The translations under genes were made by a program, and so were the position numbers. This document shows, piece after piece, positions 58,245-64,000 of a DNA stretch of 64,000 bases (position 1 is its first letter; each line of letters opens with the position of its first letter). Source of the stretch: Prochlorococcus sp. AG-347-L19 (GTDB taxonomy: Bacteria > Cyanobacteriota > Cyanobacteriia > PCC-6307 > Cyanobiaceae); contig QCCO01000003.1 of NCBI GenBank assembly GCA_003278895.1, forward strand, positions 1-64,000. Direction: 5' to 3'. The notes under the pieces are model-generated. The model had not been told where the DNA came from, searched no databases, and saw nothing but the letters and a program-made list of their open reading frames with translations.

Positions 58245-59039
58245 TTATGCCTTTCTTCCGTAAAGCTCCCCAATTATTTTTACATCAAGTGGATCCTTTG
58301 AACCCATATCTGTATCTGAAGGTTGGATTGCTTCAAAAGTACCAGCAAATTCGTCTGTGTCAGAATCTACATTGTTGATTGAAAGAGTAATAACGCCAGT
58401 ACCGTTTACATCAACTTTAATATTTTCTTTTGCAAGTTCTTCGTCATCGCCTCCTAATGCAACTAAACCTTGAGCATATTCAACACCAGTATTTTTAGCT
58501 CTTGCCTTAGGATCTAGAAAGTCACCAGTTCTGTAGTTAGGCGTAAATGTTGAACCACTAACCTCAGTGCCTGGCTCAATTGATGAAGGCAAATCAGCTG
58601 TAAGATCTTTTGCTGAGAATGCAAATGGCACCTCTAAACCACCAGGAGTTAATACAGTAATAAGTTGAAAATCAATACCACCCTTTTCAGTGAAAGTTCC
58701 TGAATCTATATCTCCATAAACTTCTGTAACTGTGGTGTTATTTCTAGGACTAATAATTTTTGTAGAAACAAATTCTGCAGCTTTTCGTTTTGTCCCTGGC
58801 ACTTTTACATAAACTTCTGTTGGATGCATGCATATTCCCTTAAGGCTATCTCCATTCCCTAAAGATATTGATCCGACAAGAGATGAGTCTAATGTAGGGC
58901 AATCATTAGCTTTTCCTGTGTTAACAACATCTGTGAATTGTGCATTTCCTCTTTCAGAAAAAGCGAATGTTTTAACAGGTACGAAAGCAAAAGTTATACA
59001 AATTGAAATAACAAAAGCTAAGAAAGAACGAATTCTCAT
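58245..59039 (-). CDS. psbO: Photosystem II manganese-stabilising protein PsbO
   Basis: PsbO is the 33-kDa extrinsic subunit on the lumenal face that stabilises the Mn cluster. I place the start at the ATG at 59039, which gives a textbook signal peptide (MRIRSFLAFVISICITFAFV and a cleavage near TFA-FS). An ATG 15 codons upstream (59084) would put a polar stretch in front of it. The mature part has FTDVVNTGKANDCPTLD, the two Cys that form the PsbO disulfide, LCxxPTEVYVK-like motif ICMHPTEVYVKV, and GDIDSGTFTEKGGIDFQLITVLTPGGLEVPF. Confidence 0.95.
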   Translation of the reverse strand: MRIRSFLAFVISICITFAFVPVKTFAFSERGNAQFTDVVNTGKANDCPTLDSSLVGSISLGNGDSLKGICMHPTEVYVKVPGTKRKAAEFVSTKIISPRNNTTVTEVYGDIDSGTFTEKGGIDFQLITVLTPGGLEVPFAFSAKDLTADLPSSIEPGTEVSGSTFTPNYRTGDFLDPKARAKNTGVEYAQGLVALGGDDEELAKENIKVDVNGTGVITLSINNVDSDTDEFAGTFEAIQPSDTDMGSKDPLDVKIIGELYGRKA

Positions 59040-59257
59040 AATTAAAGTTGCAGTAAAGTTCTGTGACGATAGATTAAAGGTCATCTAATAAGTTCAGTAC
59101 GGATAATACAAGGGAAAGGACCATAAAAGATAGGACTATTAAATCCTCGAAACAACCCGTAGCTTTTTAGATTTTAAAAAACTGGAATTATTTTAAGCTA
59201 TCACATTATTTTTAATGATTAAGATTACAAAAAAATACAAATTAAAAAAATTTTTTT

Positions 59258-60514
59258 TTATTTTTTTAATGAAATAATTTGGGTTATTAACTTATTTGCT
59301 AAATCAATTTTTGATGTTTTGTTAATGTAGTGTTCCATATTTTTAGTATCGAATAACCAACCTTCATTTTGTGCCAAAAAGCCAAATCCTTGGCCTTCAA
59401 GATCAATTGGATTTGCGAATAGATAATCACAACCCTTTTGGATAATCTTTTCTTTAATTGTCATTCGTGCTTCTTCGATAGATCCTGTAAAAGCACAAAA
59501 GCCTACAAAAACTTGGTTATCTTTTTTTGATTTACTAATTGTTTTTAAAATATCTGGGACGAGCTCAAAGTTTTGATTCAAATGAGCATTAATTTGATTT
59601 TTTGGAATTTTAGCTGAAGTATCAGAGGTTATTTTGAAATCAGATACTGCTGCATTCATGAAAAAATAATCGCAATTTGATATTTCATTATTAAGTGCCC
59701 TAATTAAGTCAACACTAGTTTCAATTTCATATCTTTTTATTCCATCAGTAAGATTCTTATCGATTTTCAGAGGACCATGAACATATTTTACTTGTGCTCC
59801 TCTGAACCTCGCTACTTGAGAAAGAAGTAGGCCCATAGCTCCAGAACTTTTGTTGGTAATTTGTCTTGCCGCGTCAATTTTCTCTGAGGTACACCCTCCA
59901 GTTATTAAAATTTCTTTATTAAGTAAGTCTTTGCGATATTCATTTTGTTTATGTGAAGCTATAAATTCAAGAGCTAATTGGATTAGATCATTAGGAGGTA
60001 TCTTACCGATGCCAATAGCATCACATGCTAAGAGGCCTTCGCTTGGTTGCAAAGACAAAACATTTTCGTAATTCTGTAAATTCTCATAATTATTTTGGAC
60101 AGCTTTATTTAGCCACATTTGTGTATTCATTGCTGGTGCAACAATTGTTGGTTTTATATTTGCTATTAGGATGCTTGGGATCAATCCCTCTGCATTTCCA
60201 GTTACCCATTTTGCTAATGTTGTCGCTGTTAAAGGGGCGATGATTAAAATATCAGCCCAATTACTTAGTTCTATGTGAAGAGGTGTTGATTGGCCATCAG
60301 ACCATTGATCATTTTCTAAAATGCACGGGTTTCTACTTAAAATAGAAAGAGAAAGCGGCTTTATTATTTTTTCTGCATTTTTTGATAAAACGCATCTTAT
60401 TTCATAATTTTCTTTCGCTAATTGGCTAACTAATAATGGAATTCTTACAGCTGCAATACTTCCAGTTATTAATAAAAGAACCTTTATTTTGGAGTCCTTA
60501 CTTTTAGTTTTCAT
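59258..60514 (-). CDS. coaBC: Phosphopantothenoylcysteine decarboxylase/synthase (CoaBC)
   Basis: This bifunctional flavoprotein carries out two steps of coenzyme A synthesis. The N-terminal half is the HFCD decarboxylase (VLLLITGSIAAVRIPLLVSQL, IIAPLTATTLAKW, APAMNTQMW) and the C-terminal half is the CTP-dependent ligase (ILITGGCTSEKIDAARQITNKSSGAMG, NAAVSDFK, KIPKNQ). The 418-residue length matches the fusion. It overlaps the DUF2555 gene by 11 bases at its 5-prime side and lies downstream of it. Confidence 0.95.
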   Translation of the reverse strand: MKTKSKDSKIKVLLLITGSIAAVRIPLLVSQLAKENYEIRCVLSKNAEKIIKPLSLSILSRNPCILENDQWSDGQSTPLHIELSNWADILIIAPLTATTLAKWVTGNAEGLIPSILIANIKPTIVAPAMNTQMWLNKAVQNNYENLQNYENVLSLQPSEGLLACDAIGIGKIPPNDLIQLALEFIASHKQNEYRKDLLNKEILITGGCTSEKIDAARQITNKSSGAMGLLLSQVARFRGAQVKYVHGPLKIDKNLTDGIKRYEIETSVDLIRALNNEISNCDYFFMNAAVSDFKITSDTSAKIPKNQINAHLNQNFELVPDILKTISKSKKDNQVFVGFCAFTGSIEEARMTIKEKIIQKGCDYLFANPIDLEGQGFGFLAQNEGWLFDTKNMEHYINKTSKIDLANKLITQIISLKK

Positions 60515-60725
60515 CGAAAGGTTCCTGATCGAGGAGATGGGTATAATTAGTCGTTAATTCAGGCCTATTGATTGCCAGAGCCCTTAGTAAGTGCCAGTCT
60601 TTTAAACCATCAAAAGGAGTATTATAATTATCTTCCTCTAGCCTTTTAGCGAGCTCAAAGGTCATTTCTTCATCAAAAGAATTTACTAGTTCTTCACTTA
60701 TTTTATTTTCAGAAATGAATTTCAT
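60504..60725 (-). CDS. DUF2555 small cyanobacterial protein
   Basis: I start this at the ATG 60725 (MKFISENKISEELVNSFDEE), giving 73 residues; a TTG five codons upstream is less likely. The core ELAKRLEEDNYNTPFDGLKDWHLLRALAINRPEL matches the cyanobacterial DUF2555 family, whose role is not known to me. It is acidic, without a membrane segment. Its 3-prime end overlaps coaBC by 11 bases, so it is the first gene of that pair. Confidence 0.8.
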   Translation of the reverse strand: MKFISENKISEELVNSFDEEMTFELAKRLEEDNYNTPFDGLKDWHLLRALAINRPELTTNYTHLLDQEPFDEN

Positions 60726-60942
60726 ATTGAGTAAAGTCAATATACTTTAATAATAAAGCCTTAAGTAATTATTTAAAATTGATATAAGAATTAAGTACAT
60801 ATTTTCAAGGATATGATAATTTTCAATTTTCATAATCTTTTCAAATTTTTGTTAAGTCATTTATCTTCATTCTCAGTCATAAATATGCAAACTCTCCTTT
60901 TCAAAAATATTCTTTCTTAATATATATCCAAAAATTCATAAC

Positions 60943-61143
60943 ATGTCGCAAACCAAAAGAGAGCAAGTCATTAGTCACATTCGCTATTTAAGACAGGAGC
61001 TTAGAGAAATGCATTTAGGAATAAAAGAAGATGACCTTTTCCCTGAGCCAGGCGAATTAAGAGGGTTAATGGCTCAGTTGGAAGCATTACTTGAATTAGT
61101 AGAAGGAAATACTAAAATTCAATCAAACTCTGAAGCGGCTTAG
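60943..61143 (+). CDS. Small conserved hypothetical protein
   Basis: This 66-residue, mostly helical protein reads MSQTKREQVISHIRYLRQEL and then REMHLGIKEDDLFPEPGELRG with LMAQLEALLELVEG. It is soluble in appearance. I do not recognise a named family, though the sequence looks like a conserved cyanobacterial small protein. It is followed after 11 bases by the ycf20-like gene, so the two form an operon. The 202-base upstream gap holds only AT-rich sequence. Confidence 0.7.
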   Translation: MSQTKREQVISHIRYLRQELREMHLGIKEDDLFPEPGELRGLMAQLEALLELVEGNTKIQSNSEAA

Positions 61144-61154
61144 TTTAATGCAAA

Positions 61155-61496
61155 ATGGTTGTTAAACCTCAAAAGACAAAATTTCAGCTAAAAATTGTGG
61201 AAAATATTCATACATTAAGTATTTGGGCTAATAATCCATGGCGAAGATATTCAATATCATTGATTACACTTTTAATTGGATACTTTTTTGGAAGTTCTCT
61301 TGGTATGGTAAGTGCCGTTGTGGAACTCATGGATCCTGTTGCTGCTTTTTTATCAGTAGTTTTTATTGAGTTTTTAATAGTTTTGAGAAGAAATTTTAGA
61401 TATGAAAGGAAAAAGAAATTTTTACTACTTTTATTAGATTCTTTAAGATTGGGATTATTTTATGGTTTCTTTACTGAAAGTCTTAAGTTGCTTTAA
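61155..61496 (+). CDS. ycf20: DUF565 (Ycf20-like) membrane protein
   Basis: The 113-residue protein has the DUF565 signature: PWRRYSISLITLLIGYFFGSSLGMVSAVVELMDPVAAFLSVVFIEFLIVLRR with two transmembrane helices and a third hydrophobic segment at the C-terminus. Ycf20 proteins occur in cyanobacteria and algal plastids; a plant homologue is linked to thermal energy dissipation (NPQ), but the function in Prochlorococcus is not established. It is co-transcribed with the upstream 66-residue gene and converges with pyrB. Confidence 0.8.
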   Translation: MVVKPQKTKFQLKIVENIHTLSIWANNPWRRYSISLITLLIGYFFGSSLGMVSAVVELMDPVAAFLSVVFIEFLIVLRRNFRYERKKKFLLLLLDSLRLGLFYGFFTESLKLL

Positions 61497-61498
61497 AT

Positions 61499-62515
61499 TT
61501 ACTTGTTGTGTTTCTGTAATAGATAAAGCAAAGCCATTCTTATAGGGATACCATTTGCAACTTGATTATTAATTAGGCAATTAGGATATAGATCTACCAC
61601 TTTGCTGCTAATTTCAATATCTCTGTTAATGGGACCGGGATGTAGAATTGGAATCTCTTTTTTATTTAAAGATAATTTCTCTGGGGTTAAACCATAATCC
61701 AAACTATATGAATCAATGCTACTTAGTAAATTTCCCATCATTCTCTCTTTCTGTAGTCTTAAAACAATAATCGCATCTGCAATTTTTATTGATTCTTCCA
61801 ATGATCTAGAAATTGTTATTGAACCTCTTGATTTAACAGGATCTTCTGTTTGATTTGGCGCGGGGGTTTTTAAAAAATTGATCAATTCATCAGGTATTAA
61901 TGTCTTAGGACCACATAAGATTATATCGGCGCCGAAAGCACTCAAAGCCCAAAGATTTGACCTGGCAACCCTTGAATGATTAACGTCGCCAATTATTAAA
62001 ATTTTTTTGGAATTTAAAACCTCTGGATTCAGCGTTTTTTGGGAAAAGAATTTTATCAATGTATAGATATCAAGCAATCCTTGGCTGGGGTGACTATGTA
62101 ATCCATCTCCCGCATTAAGAACCGAAGTCTTGGCATTTATTGCATCAAGTTTTTTTGCGATTTCAAAGGTTATGTAACTTGATGAATGTCTGATAACTAA
62201 TGTATCTGCCCCCATAGCAGAATAAGTTATGGCTGTATCAATTATTGTTTCGCCTTTTGTTAAAGAGCTGGAGGATGGCGCAAAAGTTTGGACATCAGCA
62301 GAAAGTCTTTTTGCTGCAAGCTCAAAACTATTTTTTGTTCTTGTACTAGCTTCAAAAAATAAAGACGTTACCAAAGTCCCTTGTAAGGCCGGTATTTTTT
62401 TTGTCCCCGCATTCTTTAGTGCATCAAATCTATTAGCTAATTCAAATACTGACTCATAATCTTGAATTGAAAAATTAGCTAGTGTGTGTATATGTTTATG
62501 AGGCCAAATTTGCAT
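61499..62515 (-). CDS. pyrB: Aspartate carbamoyltransferase, catalytic subunit
   Basis: The 338-residue enzyme condenses carbamoyl phosphate and aspartate in pyrimidine synthesis. It shows [19 protein letters not shown] (carbamoyl-phosphate site), [48 protein letters not shown] and [12 protein letters not shown]. No regulatory subunit (pyrI) is present nearby. It lies downstream of the DNA glycosylase on the same strand, with 21 bases between. Confidence 0.97.
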   Translation of the reverse strand: MQIWPHKHIHTLANFSIQDYESVFELANRFDALKNAGTKKIPALQGTLVTSLFFEASTRTKNSFELAAKRLSADVQTFAPSSSSLTKGETIIDTAITYSAMGADTLVIRHSSSYITFEIAKKLDAINAKTSVLNAGDGLHSHPSQGLLDIYTLIKFFSQKTLNPEVLNSKKILIIGDVNHSRVARSNLWALSAFGADIILCGPKTLIPDELINFLKTPAPNQTEDPVKSRGSITISRSLEESIKIADAIIVLRLQKERMMGNLLSSIDSYSLDYGLTPEKLSLNKKEIPILHPGPINRDIEISSKVVDLYPNCLINNQVANGIPIRMALLYLLQKHNK

Positions 62516-62536
62516 TACTCTTAAAAAGATAAATGA

Positions 62537-63121
62537 TTATTGAAATTTAGGTGTTCTGTCACCTTTTAATCTTTTACTTACACTCCTACTATTTTTGAGA
62601 TACCAACGCCATTTTATATTTTTTGCCTTTGAAATGCCAATTCTCGTAGTTTGAATAAGATCTTTTTCTTCTAGAGTGGAGTCTCGTGGAGAAATCCATA
62701 AAGATTTGTTGTTAAGAACTTCAAGAGAGTTAAATGAAATGTCTACCTCGAATGTCTTAGTAACTAGGCCAGGTCCAGAAGCTAATCTTTCATTATTTTT
62801 AGAGATAAAAACTGATCTTATCAAAACACCACTCGCAAAATTTTCTTTATCAGTAACTATGTTTAAACAATGATGAATGCCATAAGATTTGTAAATATAA
62901 AATGTGCCAGGTTTGCCAAATAATGATTTGTTTGATTCAGTCATTTTGCGGTAGCCATGACAGGCCTCTTCTTCCTGTGAATAAGCTTCAGTTTCAACAA
63001 TTACCCCTTTAACTTGATCCATCTCATTATTTTTTTTTATGAGGTAACAGCCTATTAAATCAGGAGCAACAAGTTTGGAATGTCGATAAAAAAAATTTTT
63101 TGGAAAGAATTCTTCTTCTAT
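62537..63121 (-). CDS. 3-methyladenine DNA glycosylase (AAG/MPG family), start codon lost or non-canonical
   Basis: The AAG fold is clear: VKGVIVETEAYSQEEEACHGYRKMTE with the catalytic-type Glu, GKPGTFYIYKSYGIHHCLNIV, VLIRSV and LASGPGLVTK. An ATG at 63022 would begin MDQVKGVIVE, too late for the family. The same frame continues upstream as FFPKNFFYRHSKLVAPDLIG and CYLIKKNNE, the conserved N-terminal segment, to a TGA at 63125-63127. No ATG, GTG or TTG lies in that stretch; the first possible codon is ATA at 63121. One A fewer in the A5 run would join a TTG to this frame, so an indel is likely. The family excises alkylated purines. Confidence 0.8.
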   Translation of the reverse strand: MEEEFFPKNFFYRHSKLVAPDLIGCYLIKKNNEMDQVKGVIVETEAYSQEEEACHGYRKMTESNKSLFGKPGTFYIYKSYGIHHCLNIVTDKENFASGVLIRSVFISKNNERLASGPGLVTKTFEVDISFNSLEVLNNKSLWISPRDSTLEEKDLIQTTRIGISKAKNIKWRWYLKNSRSVSKRLKGDRTPKFQ

Positions 63122-63290
63122 TTTTCAATATCTATCTAATAACATATTTAGCTGAGAAAAATAATTAAGGCTATTAATTGATATTGATTTTCAAAAAGAT
63201 GTGATTATTTTTAAATTATTTGAAATTCAAAGGATATGTAAATAAGTTGTTCTTAATAAACTATTATTTAATAAGAAAGATATTAAATGT

Positions 63291-63584
63291 ATGACAAAAA
63301 TAACTAAAGACGAAGTAAAAAAAGTTGCTCATTTAGCGAGATTAGAACTTAACGAGAATGAAATTAATAATCATGCACAACAATTAGAAAAGATACTGGA
63401 TTATATTAGACAACTTGAAAAAATTGATACAGATGATGTGCCCTGTACAACGAGAGCTATAGAGGTTGTAAATGTATTTAGAAAAGACGAAAAGAAAAAT
63501 TCTGATTGCAATAAAGAACTTTTAGAATTGGGTCCATCGAGAGAAGATAAATATTTTAAAGTACCAAAAATTATAAATGAATGA
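63291..63584 (+). CDS. gatC: Aspartyl/glutamyl-tRNA amidotransferase subunit C
   Basis: GatC is the small subunit of GatCAB, which turns Glu-tRNA-Gln (and Asp-tRNA-Asn) into the amidated form. The 97-residue protein has VKKVAHLARLELNENEINNHAQQLEKILDYIRQLEKIDTDDVPCT and FRKDEK, the standard motif order. gatA and gatB are not in the window. It begins about 170 bases from the DNA glycosylase region, divergently, and converges with crtR. Confidence 0.95.
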   Translation: MTKITKDEVKKVAHLARLELNENEINNHAQQLEKILDYIRQLEKIDTDDVPCTTRAIEVVNVFRKDEKKNSDCNKELLELGPSREDKYFKVPKIINE

Positions 63585-63589
63585 GTAAG

Positions 63590-64000
63590 TTAGTTGCTTC
63601 CAATATATGTTTTGTTGACTATCTTTAATAAAAATTTTTTTATCTTAAAGCTTGGATACAAATTTATGATTTTTCTTATTTTGCCCCTCTTTTTGCTATG
63701 ACTCCTTACACCTATTAATAAATCATAAATAAAGTTAAAAATGTCTTCTTTACTTTCAAATATTCCAACCCTTTGAGGGGAGCCTTTTTTGTCCAATAAA
63801 GGCTTAGTTTTTTCATAAGCTATTTTGTATTCAAACCAAGGAATCGAAGGCCATAGATGATGAATAAGATGGTAATTTTGTCCCATTATTAATAAATTCA
63901 TAAATTTGCTTGGATAAACTCGAGAATTTATCCATTTATTTCTTGATCGAAATGGTCTATGAGGTAAATAATCAAAAAATATTCCTAAAGTGACACCCAC
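63590..64000 (-). CDS. crtR: Beta-carotene hydroxylase CrtR (C-terminal part)
   Basis: Only the last 136 residues are in the window; the gene begins beyond 64000. The visible part has FFDYLPHRPFRSRNK and the di-iron His box GQNYHLIHHLWPSIPWFEY of membrane fatty-acid-desaturase/carotenoid-hydroxylase enzymes, best fitting cyanobacterial CrtR, which makes zeaxanthin from beta-carotene. The C-terminal 50 residues are basic and variable. A ketolase or desaturase cannot be fully excluded from this fragment, but DYLPHRPF is typical of CrtR. Confidence 0.85.
   Translation of the reverse strand: MGVTLGIFFDYLPHRPFRSRNKWINSRVYPSKFMNLLIMGQNYHLIHHLWPSIPWFEYKIAYEKTKPLLDKKGSPQRVGIFESKEDIFNFIYDLLIGVRSHSKKRGKIRKIINLYPSFKIKKFLLKIVNKTYIGSN

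Noticed and set aside
59085-59120. NtcA-like site upstream of psbO (GTACGGATAATAC)
   Set aside because: The spacer between GTA and TAC is 7 bases, not 8, and no properly spaced TAN3T box is convincing.
60812-60920. 35-codon ORF MIIFNFHNLFKFLL... upstream of the 66-residue hypothetical gene
   Set aside because: It is composed almost entirely of Phe, Ile, Leu, Asn and Ser codons as expected from AT-rich noncoding DNA, with no ribosome site and no GC contrast.
44019-64000. Phage or island signature around psbA
   Set aside because: psbA differs in codon use but is flanked by normal housekeeping genes, with no integrase, tRNA or direct repeats.

Overview
The window looks like a piece of core chromosome from a high-light-adapted Prochlorococcus (marine picocyanobacterium). 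The DNA is strikingly AT-rich (judged by eye, not computed). Genes are packed with very short or overlapping junctions. The content is cyanobacterial: ndhH, a phylloquinone (men) cluster, psbA, psbO, CP12, SulP/SbtA-type bicarbonate transporter homologues, ycf20-like and crtR genes. A thioredoxin reductase-like flavoenzyme that has lost its NADPH motif also fits Prochlorococcus. Assignment to a particular ecotype (for example HLII) is a guess. I see no tRNA or rRNA gene, insertion sequence, integrase, CRISPR array or phage block, so this is not a genomic island.

Layout, left to right. (1) 1-8.6 kb: the tail of a cysteine desulfurase, rsmH, ndhH, and the phylloquinone genes (DHNA-CoA thioesterase, menE-menC-menA as an overlapping minus-strand operon, divergent menF), then gshB and grxC. 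(2) 8.6-12.3 kb: a plus-strand run prfB (with a programmed +1 frameshift), DUF3285, ybeY, dgkA, pabA/trpG and a metallo-beta-lactamase-fold protein that lacks the metal motif. (3) 12.2-30.1 kb: mostly housekeeping genes (hisC-argS, nadC, mnmE, DUF2062, a bifunctional RelA/SpoT, a double-NBD ABC ATPase, rluD-rbgA, pgk, murG, cobC-like, rnhA-pyrD). (4) 30.2-36.3 kb: the conserved secE-nusG-rplK-rplA-rplJ-rplL block with an L10-type leader, preceded by a ClpB-like disaggregase. (5) 36.5-45.7 kb: eno, an ABC1/UbiB kinase-like gene, the flavin thioredoxin reductase, a tight bicA-sbtA-sbtB-like operon, hemB and a glyoxalase. (6) 45.7-54.4 kb: mutS2, obgE, cp12, a GST-like gene, aspartoacylase, a 42-codon small gene divergent from psbA, psbA, aroC. 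(7) 54.4-64 kb: a KDPG-type aldolase, ftsH, sat, psbO, coaBC, DUF2555, ycf20-like, pyrB, a DNA glycosylase with a damaged or non-canonical start, gatC, and the C-terminal part of crtR.

Together the genes cover photosynthetic electron transport (D1, PsbO, NDH-1 subunit H, the PSI quinone pathway), inorganic carbon supply and Calvin-cycle control (BicA/SbtA/SbtB homologues, CP12, Pgk), redox handling (glutathione synthetase, glutaredoxin, GST, thioredoxin reductase), translation and core biosynthesis. The observations I find most worth checking are the small gene next to psbA, the degenerate MBL-fold protein, the NtcA-like promoter in front of pgk, the DNA glycosylase start, the 5-prime leader hairpin of psbA, and the minimal CP12. 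I found nothing that clearly amounts to a new multi-gene system.
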